The position numbers and the translations under genes were made by a program. A stretch of DNA of 64,000 bases from Pseudoalteromonas peptidolytica (lineage in GTDB: Bacteria > Pseudomonadota > Gammaproteobacteria > Enterobacterales > Alteromonadaceae), in contig NZ_WEHZ01000006.1 in assembly GCF_012641745.1 (NCBI RefSeq), positions 1-64,000 of the forward strand. Reading direction: 5' to 3'. Under the pieces are notes generated by a model. That model was not told the DNA's origin, did not search any database, and saw only the letters and a list, made by a program, of their open reading frames with translations. Positions 36,989-45,911 of this stretch are shown piece by piece. Numbering within the stretch: the first letter of the stretch is position 1; every line of letters starts with the position of its first letter.

Positions 36989-37962
36989 TCCCAGCTAAGA
37001 TGCGTTACATTTGTCACGCATCTTCCAAATTTCAAAATAAGTACACAGATACACCAGTTCCCATGGGCACTCAAGTTTTAATCAAAGTACATGCTTTTGG
37101 TGTTAATCGTGCCGATATTCTTGAACGTCAAGGTAAATATCCGCCACCTCAAGGGGATAGCGAAATATTAGGCTTGGAGGCGTCAGGTGTTGTAGTTAAA
37201 GTTGCTGATCGGGCATTTGAACACTTGTTGGGGAAAGATGTCTTTTGTTTAACCTCAGGTGGTGCTTATGCAGAATATGTGGTTGCGGAGGCCGCTTTAC
37301 TTATCCCTGTCCCCTCAGGTATGTGTCATAGCTATAGTGCAGGACTCGCTGAGATATACCTGACGGCATTTGATGCGCTAATAAGAGTAGGTCAATTAAA
37401 AGCAGATGATGTGCTGCTTTGCCATGGTGGAGCATCTGGAGTTGGCAGTGCAGCCATTCGGATCGCCAAACATATTGGTGCTACAGTGGTAACTACCCAA
37501 AGCAGTGAAGAGAAAGCCCAGTATGCTATCTCCTTAGGTGCAGATCATACGATTAACTATTCTGAGTCTGACTTTGCTGAAGAAATGAAAAAACGTAATT
37601 TAAAGGCAAACGTAATACTAGACCCCGTAGCTGGTGATTATCTTAAAGCCAACCTAAAAGTTGCTGCAATGGACTGCCGTTGTGTCTTATTGGCAATGCT
37701 GGGTGGAAGATACGCAGAGCTAGACTTCGCAAAAGTGTTAGCAAAGAGATTTAACCTACACGGTAGCACACTTCGAAACCGTTCAATCGCATACAAAACA
37801 GAATTAGTTGCCAGTTTTACCTCCATGTTTAGCAGTCGACTTGCAGAGCCTGAGATGCAGATCCCGATATACAAAACTCTACACTGGGATGATATTGAAC
37901 AAGCACATGAGCTTTTAGAGCAAAATCTGAATCGAGGTAAAGTCGTTGTAAGAGTATGCTAA
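36970..37962 (+). CDS. NAD(P)H-dependent quinone oxidoreductase (PIG3 type)
   Basis: A 330-residue zinc-independent medium-chain dehydrogenase of the quinone-oxidoreductase/PIG3 group. FGVNRADILERQGKYPPPQG near residue 45 is the family signature, and HGGASGVGSAAIRIAKHIGA near residue 150 is the NAD(P)H-binding glycine-rich loop. It starts inside the end of the lipocalin-like gene with an AAGGGA ribosome binding site. It probably reduces quinones or enones in the cytoplasm. Confidence 0.9.
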   Translation: MEKSRLIPAKMRYICHASSKFQNKYTDTPVPMGTQVLIKVHAFGVNRADILERQGKYPPPQGDSEILGLEASGVVVKVADRAFEHLLGKDVFCLTSGGAYAEYVVAEAALLIPVPSGMCHSYSAGLAEIYLTAFDALIRVGQLKADDVLLCHGGASGVGSAAIRIAKHIGATVVTTQSSEEKAQYAISLGADHTINYSESDFAEEMKKRNLKANVILDPVAGDYLKANLKVAAMDCRCVLLAMLGGRYAELDFAKVLAKRFNLHGSTLRNRSIAYKTELVASFTSMFSSRLAEPEMQIPIYKTLHWDDIEQAHELLEQNLNRGKVVVRVC

Positions 37963-38002
37963 TACCAATCAGCTTTTATCGTATAGCCAAAGTGTGGGTT
38001 AG

Positions 38003-39106
38003 TTAACTTGGTAACCGATACCACTGAATAAATTGGTTTCTTAGGTTGCTTGCCTGCCATATTTGGTCCATCTTGGCGGGTAGAGCAAGTAGCGCCAGAA
38101 AAAATAAGCAAGTGAGCAGATCCCAATACCAATATGCTAATGTATATGGCTGGCTGAAAGGCTGTAAAAAGTAAATAACAATGGTATGAAAACTAAAGAC
38201 GGGTAGGGCATGTTGCCCTAAAAAAACTGGATATTTCAACGTAAAGACAAAAGGGACACTACGCATTAACAACATAAAGAGATAGATGACAAGCAATAAG
38301 TTGAATTGGTATACGAGCGAAGCGCTACCGCTACCATAGACGTACGGCTGCATTAACTCAGGAGCCGTGTGTTTAATGACGACTATAGTTCCGAGCAACG
38401 AAAGTAGAAAAACTTTAATGCCCAAGGGAAAGCTAAACTTTATATTCTTATCATATTTTAAGTAGCTAAGGAGGACACCCATATAAAAATAAATTTGCCA
38501 TGAAAAGGGGTTAAAGTAGCTAACATTCGTTGATACATCTAAACCTAATAGCTCAAGCAACGGTGTAAACCACTGCATAGTTACAAATTGAGACATCAAC
38601 CAAATAAAGACGGTGATGGCTGCAACCCTAGTCGCATTCCCTCGTTTGATGGCTCTAATAGCAAAAGGAAGTAAGATCATAGGGACTAAATACAATACTA
38701 GAATATCGTGGTAGCCCGGTTGCTCTAACAATAGCAAGGCTAAAAAATAGCTCTGCGTGGGGCTGACAAACCAGTTCGCTGCGTTAAAAAATCCTGACCA
38801 TTGTGATACGTATATCGGAAATATTCCGACTAACGTAAAGGTTAACGTGATAGCTAATATATGAAAGCTATAGATAGTCCAACAACGCCGCCAAATTTTA
38901 GTCTTGAGTTTAGCGCTGTCTTCGCTGTATCGTGAGTAAACCAAGTAAGCAATAAAGCCTGACAAGAAAACAAATCCTTCGGCTGCAGACACAAGTCCTA
39001 ATGGTGCTCGGGTGATCTGTGGAATGAAATTACCATATAAATGATTACAGGTAATAATGATAAGAAGCCAACCCCTTAACCCATCATACACTGTATACCT
39101 ATCCAT
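38003..39106 (-). CDS. OpgC-type membrane acyltransferase
   Basis: A 367-residue integral membrane protein with about ten helices and the start DGLRGWLLIIITCNHLYGN, followed by EGFVFLSGFIAYLVYSR, characteristic of OpgC proteins (acyltransferase 3 superfamily). OpgC adds succinyl groups to osmoregulated periplasmic glucans. No opgGH genes are nearby, so the acceptor is uncertain. It is not in an operon. Confidence 0.85.
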   Translation of the reverse strand: MDRYTVYDGLRGWLLIIITCNHLYGNFIPQITRAPLGLVSAAEGFVFLSGFIAYLVYSRYSEDSAKLKTKIWRRCWTIYSFHILAITLTFTLVGIFPIYVSQWSGFFNAANWFVSPTQSYFLALLLLEQPGYHDILVLYLVPMILLPFAIRAIKRGNATRVAAITVFIWLMSQFVTMQWFTPLLELLGLDVSTNVSYFNPFSWQIYFYMGVLLSYLKYDKNIKFSFPLGIKVFLLSLLGTIVVIKHTAPELMQPYVYGSGSASLVYQFNLLLVIYLFMLLMRSVPFVFTLKYPVFLGQHALPVFSFHTIVIYFLQPFSQPYTLAYWYWDLLTCLFFLALLALPAKMDQIWQASNLRNQFIQWYRLPS

Positions 39107-39284
39107 TTATTTTTCTTTCCTTGAAGTGCCTAGCGATGTTATATCGACTTCTTAATTAAAAAATTGGTATTACTTTGTTCCTTTTTTAAAAATATTGCTA
39201 ATGAAATATTCTAATAGACATATATTTTACAAAAATTTGTATGGAGATAAGGAAGGATTTGATATATTGAGACTTTTTGAGTTT

Positions 39285-39361
39285 TGGTACAACCGAGTGG
39301 ATTCGAACCACCGACCCCTACCATGTCAAGGTAGTGCTCTAACCAACTGAGCTACGGTTGT
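39285..39361 (-). tRNA. tRNA-Val(GAC), copy 1
   Basis: A 77-base cloverleaf including the encoded CCA. The acceptor is ACAACCG/CGGTTGT, the anticodon loop TTGACAT gives anticodon GAC (valine), and the T arm contains GGTTCGAATCC. It differs from the neighbouring copy by two compensated base pairs. Confidence 0.97.
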
Positions 39362-39381
39362 ACAATTTTTTGAGGTGTTTT

Positions 39382-39458
39382 TGGTACGACCGAGTGGATT
39401 CGAACCACCGACCCCCACCATGTCAAGGTGGTGCTCTAACCAACTGAGCTACGGTCGT
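39382..39458 (-). tRNA. tRNA-Val(GAC), copy 2
   Basis: A second 77-base tRNA-Val(GAC) with encoded CCA, 20 bp from copy 1. The acceptor reads ACGACCG/CGGTCGT and the anticodon stem CCACC/GGTGG. It is upstream of copy 1 in the direction of transcription, so both are probably processed from one transcript. Confidence 0.97.
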
Positions 39459-39565
39459 ACTGACGTTTATCAGGGGAATCCCTGTCAACGCGTTGTAATA
39501 TATAGTGACTGAGCGGTTGGATCAAGCGCCTTTCCTAATTTTTTGATTGTTTGCCTTTTTTTTGT

Positions 39566-40561
39566 TCATGATGGTGTTATTTCACACAGTTTATAAAAGT
39601 TTTGCCACCAAATGACGTGCGCTTTAGCAGAAGCTTTGAGTTCGTCTAAATGCGATTGCAGCATGAGTGGATCAGAAATGCCATGTTTTTCAAACACTAC
39701 CTGAATAGGTTGCCAGTCTCGGATGAGCTGCTGTGTTATTGATGTTAACATTGCTTGATATGGCTGTATATCGTTCAGGTAGTACTTAGAGAAAACATTA
39801 CTAATAATCTGTGCCTGTTTTCTGTTACTCCCTTTGCGACACACGCCTTCTTCTAGCTTGAGATTTTTCATTTGTAAAGTGGCAGCGGTATTGAACTGTG
39901 TTTGTTTACGTAAACTGGTCAAAAGTGACGATATAAATCGGTGAGATAATATTTTTAATGCAGGAGTTATGGTGGTTGCTGCAATCTGATCGGGATCATT
40001 TATATTGACAGCCACATCAGCGAGTATATTAACAGCCGCTAATGTGTCGCCCATTAGTGCAGTTGGTTCTGGTGGGATCTCTAAGGTAGTTAATAACCCA
40101 AGGCTTGCGAGCTCTTTTTCATTAGTCATCATATGTAGAAAAAACAAAGGCAGTTGCGTTCGCTTTTCTGCCAGAGCTTGGATCAAGATTTGGCTGAGTT
40201 CTTTTTTGGTTTTGGGATGAGTAATGCAGTCGGGAGCATGCTGAAGGAACTCAATGGTATACTTTAATCGCTCACTCGGATAACTTACTTTCCCTAATTG
40301 GTTGTTCTGAGCTGCAATTAAGTTCGTTATTTTACAATGCCCAGTTTGGGCAATATCTAAAACAGAAATGCTCAGCTCGCTTTGCGGCTGAGATACTGTT
40401 TGTATGTCAATGTTATGAAGTGGTTGAGGCTTAACCACTTCAATATCACTGGCTGAAGCAAGTCTACTTTGATAATCTGCAAACGTATCCGACGGCTGCT
40501 TTGAGCAAGCAGTCACAAGTAATATGATAATTAGACTAAGTATTTGCTTTGCTAATTTCAA
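39566..40561 (-). CDS. DUF3080 family lipoprotein
   Basis: A 331-residue lipoprotein: the signal peptide ends in the lipobox LVTAC (cysteine near residue 19). The rest fits the DUF3080 family, found in Alteromonadales and relatives and of unknown function. It overlaps the end of the MATE transporter gene by 26 bp, so it is the second gene of that operon. Confidence 0.85.
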   Translation of the reverse strand: MKLAKQILSLIIILLVTACSKQPSDTFADYQSRLASASDIEVVKPQPLHNIDIQTVSQPQSELSISVLDIAQTGHCKITNLIAAQNNQLGKVSYPSERLKYTIEFLQHAPDCITHPKTKKELSQILIQALAEKRTQLPLFFLHMMTNEKELASLGLLTTLEIPPEPTALMGDTLAAVNILADVAVNINDPDQIAATTITPALKILSHRFISSLLTSLRKQTQFNTAATLQMKNLKLEEGVCRKGSNRKQAQIISNVFSKYYLNDIQPYQAMLTSITQQLIRDWQPIQVVFEKHGISDPLMLQSHLDELKASAKAHVIWWQNFYKLCEITPS

Positions 40562-41894
40562 AACTCACCCTCTTATTCACGCATGTCACCAGCAACACCG
40601 CTGCGGTACTCAACCCGATTATGATACCAATCCAAAACCCTTGTGGCCCCATCGCTGTTGTTATCCAGTCTGTCTTTGCCAATATGTACCCCAGAGAAAA
40701 TCCAATTAACCAATAAGATATAAATGTTACCCACGATATTGGCTTGGTGTATTTTAATCCCCTTAACACGCCGTTTGCAGAGACTTGTAACGCGTCTGGT
40801 AATTGATACAAACAGGCTAAAACCATAATACTGGTCGCAAGTGCAGCAACTTCCTCATTTTTCGTATATAGCCACACAATACTATCTCTACTTATATACG
40901 TCACCACCGCGACAAATAGTGCAATTAAGATTGCCAAAGTAAAGGCTGTTTTTATTGCAACTCGAAGGTTGGCTGTTGCCCCTTGTCCAGTTAAATTTCC
41001 AATACGTATAGCGATAGCCATAGATAAACTAAGAGGCATCATGAACAACATGGTGGTTACACTTGCTGCAATCTGATGACCGGAGACAGCTATTGAGCCT
41101 AAATCCGCAATAAATAAAGGAATACAAGCGAACAGCGTGACCTCAAAAAACGTTGCTAGGGCAATGGGAAAGCCAAGTGCGGCAATATACTTCATGACCG
41201 ATAGACTTGGCTTGGAAAACCCAGTAATCAGAGCCTTACCTGGAATATGTTTACTTTTTAGGCTGTAAAGCCACTGTACGATTGCCATAGACCACAGCAC
41301 AATTGTGGTGGCTAAACCACACCCAGCGCTACCGAGGGCTGGCGCGCCAAATTTTCCGTAAATAAAGATGTAGTTCGCAATGATGTTGATACCAAGCCCC
41401 ACGACACTGATATAGAATGCGGGTTTGGTCTGTCCTACACCTTCTGTTACGTTGCGATAAACTGTGAATACTAAAAAGCCTAAGAGTCCCCATTTAACAA
41501 AATCGATGTAACCTTGTGCGAGACCTTGCACGTTGTCACTAGCACCGATGTTGCTAAAAACAACTGGCGTATAATTAGCAATTAAGATCCCGATAGAAAA
41601 CAGCCCTAAAGATAAATACATACTTTGCTGAAAAAACTGTTTTATGCCAGCTTGGTCATTAGCACCATGACAGTGTGCCACTATGCTCGTTAATGCCAGC
41701 AAAATACCTTGCAAACTGAATATTAAAGGGTTCCAAACACCCGTCGCTATGGAAAGAGCGGCGAGGTCTTCAGCGCTTACCTGGCCTGCCATCATAGTAT
41801 CTACAACGGTCATGAGTACTAAAGTTACTTGTGCAAGAAAAACGGGGATAGCCAACTGTAACAAACGTCTAGCTTCCCAAGTTGAGAAATTCAT
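40536..41894 (-). CDS. MATE family multidrug efflux transporter (NorM-like)
   Basis: A 452-residue MATE transporter with about twelve membrane helices. The start LLQLAIPVFLAQVTLVLMTVVDTMMAG is typical of the NorM group, which exports cationic drugs and dyes in exchange for sodium or protons. It is divergent from riboflavin synthase, an arrangement common in gammaproteobacteria, and is followed without a gap by the DUF3080 lipoprotein gene. Confidence 0.93.
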   Translation of the reverse strand: MNFSTWEARRLLQLAIPVFLAQVTLVLMTVVDTMMAGQVSAEDLAALSIATGVWNPLIFSLQGILLALTSIVAHCHGANDQAGIKQFFQQSMYLSLGLFSIGILIANYTPVVFSNIGASDNVQGLAQGYIDFVKWGLLGFLVFTVYRNVTEGVGQTKPAFYISVVGLGINIIANYIFIYGKFGAPALGSAGCGLATTIVLWSMAIVQWLYSLKSKHIPGKALITGFSKPSLSVMKYIAALGFPIALATFFEVTLFACIPLFIADLGSIAVSGHQIAASVTTMLFMMPLSLSMAIAIRIGNLTGQGATANLRVAIKTAFTLAILIALFVAVVTYISRDSIVWLYTKNEEVAALATSIMVLACLYQLPDALQVSANGVLRGLKYTKPISWVTFISYWLIGFSLGYILAKTDWITTAMGPQGFWIGIIIGLSTAAVLLVTCVNKRVSFEISKANT

Positions 41895-42120
41895 GATGCG
41901 GTACTGCTTGAGGAATAAAACGTTATTTTATTTTAGCAAAAGACATATAGCAAAACTTTGCGGTTTAATACATGCGGTTGATATCAGAAGGCTTAATTGC
42001 TTTCTAGTCTGGGCTGCGATCCAAGTTAAACTAACTGGAGGTAAAATATCATGTGGATATTGAGTACACCTTTTCAGTTGATTTAGTTACAATCCAGTTT
42101 CTGAAATCATGAGGGTAGAT

Positions 42121-42768
42121 ATGTTTACTGGAATTGTTCAAACCAAAGCGACAGTTGTATCAGCCAAACGAGAAGCAAACCTAGTCAGGCTAGTGGTGTC
42201 TGTTGGCAGCAAGTATTTAGATAAACTCACATTAGGTGCAAGTATTGCGATTAATGGATGTTGCCTCACCGTAGTGCACTTTGAACGATTAGACAATGAT
42301 GTGGTCGGTCAGGTTAGCTTCGATGTGATTGATGAAACGTTAACGTTAACAAACCTAGGCAATATTACGCGAGGAGAGCAGGTTAATTTCGAGCGCTCAA
42401 TGACATTTGGCACAGAGCTTGGCGGACATATTATCTCAGGGCACATTCAAACTTCTGGTCATATTAGCGTGATTAAACGCAGTGCTGGCAATGTAAAAAT
42501 GCACATTGCTCTACCGCAAGCATGGCTAAAATATGTTATGTATAAAGGCTTTATTGCAGTAAATGGGGCGAGCCTTACAGTAGGGGAAGTGGACAAACAT
42601 GGCTTTTGGCTTCACCTAATACCAGAAACATTGGCGCTAACCAATTTAGGTACTTGTAGTGAGAATGATACTGTTAATATTGAGGTCGACCAGCAAACCT
42701 ACACGATAATAAATACCGTAGAAAATTACATGAAAAAGCAGTCCTTGCTGGAGCATGTTAGCGATTAA
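42121..42768 (+). CDS. ribE: Riboflavin synthase alpha subunit
   Basis: Riboflavin synthase, 215 residues, which converts two molecules of 6,7-dimethyl-8-ribityllumazine into riboflavin. The N-terminal MFTGIVQ signature and the paired barrels are clear: SIAINGCCLTV near residue 42 and its repeat FIAVNGASLTV near 143, with GGHIISGHI in between. The ATG at 42121 is used because the protein family begins MFTGI and GAGGG lies upstream. No FMN riboswitch was recognised in the leader. E. coli calls this gene ribC. Confidence 0.96.
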   Translation: MFTGIVQTKATVVSAKREANLVRLVVSVGSKYLDKLTLGASIAINGCCLTVVHFERLDNDVVGQVSFDVIDETLTLTNLGNITRGEQVNFERSMTFGTELGGHIISGHIQTSGHISVIKRSAGNVKMHIALPQAWLKYVMYKGFIAVNGASLTVGEVDKHGFWLHLIPETLALTNLGTCSENDTVNIEVDQQTYTIINTVENYMKKQSLLEHVSD

Positions 42769-43064
42769 ATGGTGTCGTGGGTGTTTCGCTTTTTTGACTT
42801 TTGCTGACGATACGAAACCAACTAGGCTTTATACTTGCTCAATATCAAGGAATGAATCTGACGCGGATTGCGATAAACATTTATTTAACCAGAAGTTTGG
42901 AGAAGGAGTGCTCTACCTCTTTACTGTCAGGGCACAACTTGCTTTACCTTCTTATCTAGCCCGAGAGTTTTAGGGAAAGCTTTATTGTCGACAAGACTTT
43001 CTCGCTTCAAAACAGAAATCTTAAGCAAGCGAGTCCGTATCTTTGAGCCTACACTTTAAGTTAC
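42769..43064. other. Intergenic region after ribE
   Basis: About 300 bp. A 72-codon plus-strand frame (42755-42973) overlaps the end of ribE, has no family resemblance and no good ribosome binding site, and was not accepted. Nothing else was recognised. Confidence 0.4.
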
Positions 43065-43268
43065 TCAGAATATTTGCTCATCGTCGCTATCAACTCTTAA
43101 CTCAAGTTTGTTATGCAAATGATCGAGATGCATATTTAGATGTATTGGGCTACAGCATGCTGCGCAGTCCTCATAGTAGTCTTGATCACCTTCACTGGTA
43201 TCTAGGCTAACGAAAATATGGTGCCCGCAGTGCGGGCATTCGATACGTTGCTGGTATAGATTTTTCAT
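43065..43268 (-). CDS. CPXCG motif cysteine-rich protein
   Basis: A 67-residue protein with the double cysteine motif CPHCG and DCAACCSPI, typical of the small CPXCG family of probable zinc-binding proteins of unknown role. The ATG at 43268 is chosen over one 36 bp upstream; it has a G-rich upstream stretch and gives the usual length (about 65). Confidence 0.85.
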   Translation of the reverse strand: MKNLYQQRIECPHCGHHIFVSLDTSEGDQDYYEDCAACCSPIHLNMHLDHLHNKLELRVDSDDEQIF

Positions 43269-43338
43269 TGGCCCCCCACAAATATTGGCCAAGATGTACT
43301 CCAACTAATTATAGTTCATTATGACGAAAATATGGCAA

Positions 43339-44193
43339 TTACTTGAGTATTGCATTTACCTGCTCTGCGGCATCCCGTAGGTATTTGCCAGCAAATAGGT
43401 TAGCTTGAACTAACAGTGGGTATAGCCTATAAATTGCTAACCTTTGCGACGCATTGTCAGCAAGTGGGTAGATTGAACTATAACCTTGATAAAATGCCTC
43501 TGGGAGTGGGGCAAATAAAGAAGCCGTAGCGATATCGATCTCCCTATCCCCATAATAGCAAGCCGGTGAAAACAACACTGGCTTGCGCTCACTGAAACCA
43601 ATATTGCCATGCCAAAAGTTACCATGAACCAATGAGGGCGCGACATGATGTGGCAATAACGGTTTGAGGTGCTCTACAAACGTATCTATATCGGTCAATA
43701 CAACGCCTTTTTCAGCGAGTAATTGAAGCTGCCAGCCGATTCTTTCCTCGGCGAAAAATACTTCCCATTTTTTGTGCCACTGATTTGGTTGAGGTAGCTC
43801 ATGGATATAGTTATCTTCTTCCAGTCCATACATCTCTTGCTCGTGACGTTGATGCAGCTTTGCTAGGTTTTCACCGCATTCAAGCCAATTTTCGTTACGA
43901 TGATCAAGTTCTAGCCACTCTAATACCAAAAAGCAAAATTCTACACTGGTACCGAGGGTAATGGTGTCTGCGATTAAAAAGTCCGAATCGCGAATGAGCT
44001 TCTCTCTGTTGTTTACTTCACACTCAAAACGCTCAAGCGCTTGTATGGGAGCCACCTTCACCAGAAATTGATGATGCTGGTTAGAAATTTTGTATAGCTT
44101 TTTAGAGCCATAGCTTTTAAGTGTCTGTTTTGAAGACAGTTCAAATGTTTCATGAAGAGATTCAGAGATTTGTTGGTTGACCTTGTTCCACAT
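43339..44193 (-). CDS. Fructosamine kinase family protein
   Basis: A 284-residue member of the fructosamine/ketosamine-3-kinase family, which phosphorylates sugars bound to protein amines and so helps remove glycation. The kinase-like catalytic loop LVHGNFWHGNIGF near residue 188 and the metal-binding YGDREIDIATASLF near 215 are present. It lies 70 bp upstream of the CPXCG gene on the same strand. Confidence 0.93.
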   Translation of the reverse strand: MWNKVNQQISESLHETFELSSKQTLKSYGSKKLYKISNQHHQFLVKVAPIQALERFECEVNNREKLIRDSDFLIADTITLGTSVEFCFLVLEWLELDHRNENWLECGENLAKLHQRHEQEMYGLEEDNYIHELPQPNQWHKKWEVFFAEERIGWQLQLLAEKGVVLTDIDTFVEHLKPLLPHHVAPSLVHGNFWHGNIGFSERKPVLFSPACYYGDREIDIATASLFAPLPEAFYQGYSSIYPLADNASQRLAIYRLYPLLVQANLFAGKYLRDAAEQVNAILK

Positions 44194-44318
44194 AAGTAAG
44201 ATCCAACAGAGCCACTTACTTTAAAATATGGTTGAAATTCTCAAGATCACAAATACTTGAGGCTTTTTTATAAAAAAAATAGAATATCGGTCAAGCGATT
44301 TTATCCAAAGGAAGTACA

Positions 44319-45011
44319 TTGAATAAAAATATCATTACCAATTTGACTGCGGCGGTCATCACAGTATGCGGCCTAGTGTGGCAGCAGGATGTGGTGTTTT
44401 CAATAGGGCTATTTGCGTTATCAGGAGCGATGACAAATTGGTTGGCGATACATATGTTATTCGAAAAGGTACCATTCCTATACGGATCGGGGATTATCAC
44501 GATAAAGTTTGAGTCGTTTAAAGCATCTATTCGAGAACTTATTTTGAGTGAGTTTTTCAGCAAAGAAAAGTTAGAAAAATTTTTAAGTAATGAACATCCC
44601 AAATTCGATTTAACTCCAATAGCGAACAAAGTTGACCTAAACCCTGCATTCGACAGATTACTCAACGTGATAGAGGCCTCTCAATTTGGTGCAATGTTAC
44701 AGATGTTCGGTGGTACAGAAGCCGTCCAGCCACTGAGGGAACCATTTATTGAGAAAATGCGCGTCGCTATTATTGAGCTTGGTGAACAACCCGAGTTTGA
44801 CGCTGCTGTTAGCGAAGCCTTGAGTGCTGGACTAATGGGAGATGACATTCACAAGACGATTGAAACGGCAGTAGATGAACGACTGAACGAACTGACTCCT
44901 AAGATGGTGAAGGAGATTATACAAAATATGATTAAAACACACTTAGGCTGGCTCGTAGTTTGGGGTGGTGTTTTCGGTGGATCGTTTGGTTTACTAACAG
45001 CGTTAGTTTGA
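44319..45011 (+). CDS. DUF445 family membrane protein
   Basis: A 230-residue DUF445 protein: N-terminal membrane helices (about 5-45, with the SGAMTNWLAIHMLFEK signature of the family), a helical cytoplasmic domain, and a C-terminal membrane helix (LVVWGGVFGGSFGLLTALV). Function unknown. It starts at TTG, with AAAGGAAG just upstream and no better ATG nearby. Confidence 0.88.
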   Translation: MNKNIITNLTAAVITVCGLVWQQDVVFSIGLFALSGAMTNWLAIHMLFEKVPFLYGSGIITIKFESFKASIRELILSEFFSKEKLEKFLSNEHPKFDLTPIANKVDLNPAFDRLLNVIEASQFGAMLQMFGGTEAVQPLREPFIEKMRVAIIELGEQPEFDAAVSEALSAGLMGDDIHKTIETAVDERLNELTPKMVKEIIQNMIKTHLGWLVVWGGVFGGSFGLLTALV

Positions 45012-45064
45012 CCTATTCAATGGGTTAATGCTCAAGTCATCGCAGTTTTCTGGGGATAATGATA

Positions 45065-45091
45065 AAGGCGTAGTCAGGGTATCTACGCCTT
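45065..45091. terminator. Probable terminator hairpin
   Basis: A 9-bp stem AAGGCGTAG/CTACGCCTT with a nine-base loop between the convergent DUF445 and DUF3718 genes. The T-run is poor on both sides, so efficiency is doubtful. Confidence 0.5.
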
Positions 45092-45129
45092 GGATACTAA
45101 TTGCTAACTTAGGGTCGCCGGCTTAGTGA

Positions 45130-45474
45130 TTACCTTGAGCCGGAGACATGTATGGTTTTGTCAGAGATTTTTGCAATGTCTTTGATGCTCGTTTTTACAT
45201 TTTCATCAGCACCTAAATACTTTGCTACAGTATTGAAGCCATAGGTGGCTGCAAATTCGCCGACAGGAAGATCGTTACAGTGTAGCTTGTCTTCAATGAT
45301 ACGCTTATCTAAACGGCTACTTTTTAGTGTGTTATGTAGATGTAGCTTGTTGTCTTTAACGACAGACATACATACTTTGGTGGCGACCGAGTCGTCTGCG
45401 GGACTGAAATTAGCAGCTGATGCGCTTGCGGCAGCAAAAAGTGAAGTAAGACATACTAAATTGAACAGTTTCAT
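45130..45474 (-). CDS. DUF3718 family exported protein
   Basis: A 114-residue protein with a signal peptide (cleavage likely after ASASA, near residue 20) and two cysteines (VCMSVV and LHCNDL) that may form a disulfide. It matches the DUF3718 family, common in Pseudoalteromonas and of unknown function. TAAGGAGC lies just before the ATG on the minus strand. Confidence 0.85.
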   Translation of the reverse strand: MKLFNLVCLTSLFAAASASAANFSPADDSVATKVCMSVVKDNKLHLHNTLKSSRLDKRIIEDKLHCNDLPVGEFAATYGFNTVAKYLGADENVKTSIKDIAKISDKTIHVSGSR

Positions 45475-45911
45475 GATTAGCTCCTTGGCTATCTCTTGGA
45501 CACCTAGTTAGTATTGCCAAAGATCCTCGTGAATGCTGTAAATCAAGTAATTCGGAATGTAATAGAGTATTACAAGTGTGTATTTGTTTTTTACTTCCCT
45601 GTTTTAAAAGGTATTTTTTTATCCACTCCGTCATATTTGGAAAAGTTTTTTTATCAAAATAAAAATATTTACATTTAATTAATGCGGCATCTCACAAAAG
45701 CATGCGATTTTTTAACCAATGGACGGAAATATGTCAAAACGTGTCAATACTGACGTTAATTTACATTCCAGATCAATGGTTAGATTTTGTCTCTCCCGAA
45801 TGTCAAAACATACGTTATAATAAGGGGCGTTCGTCGTAATTACTTGTCACTAAAGCGCATAATTGCGTAAATTAGTGGTGTACAAGTTAAAGTCACAAAA
45901 AAACAATAGAG
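45475..45911. other. Intergenic region with 5' leader hairpin
   Basis: About 440 bp of AT-rich DNA between divergent genes. A perfect TATAAT lies at 45816-45821, but no good -35 box is spaced correctly. A long stem-loop follows at 45842-45887 in the probable leader of the amidohydrolase operon. No gene seen. Confidence 0.5.
45842..45887 (+). promoter_or_regulatory. Leader stem-loop of amidohydrolase operon
   Basis: ACTTGT/ACAAGT (45842-45847 and 45882-45887), CACTAA/TTAGTG (45848-45853 and 45872-45877) and CGCA/TGCG (45856-45859 and 45864-45867) nest into one imperfect hairpin 25 bp before the start codon. It could be a leader RNA structure or a dyad operator. No known riboswitch was recognised. 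Confidence 0.45.

Noticed and set aside
41895..42120. FMN riboswitch before ribE
   Set aside because: The leader is short and none of the conserved RFN element segments were recognised.
42755..42973. A 72-codon plus-strand frame overlapping the end of ribE
   Set aside because: No ribosome binding site and no family resemblance; its start lies inside ribE.
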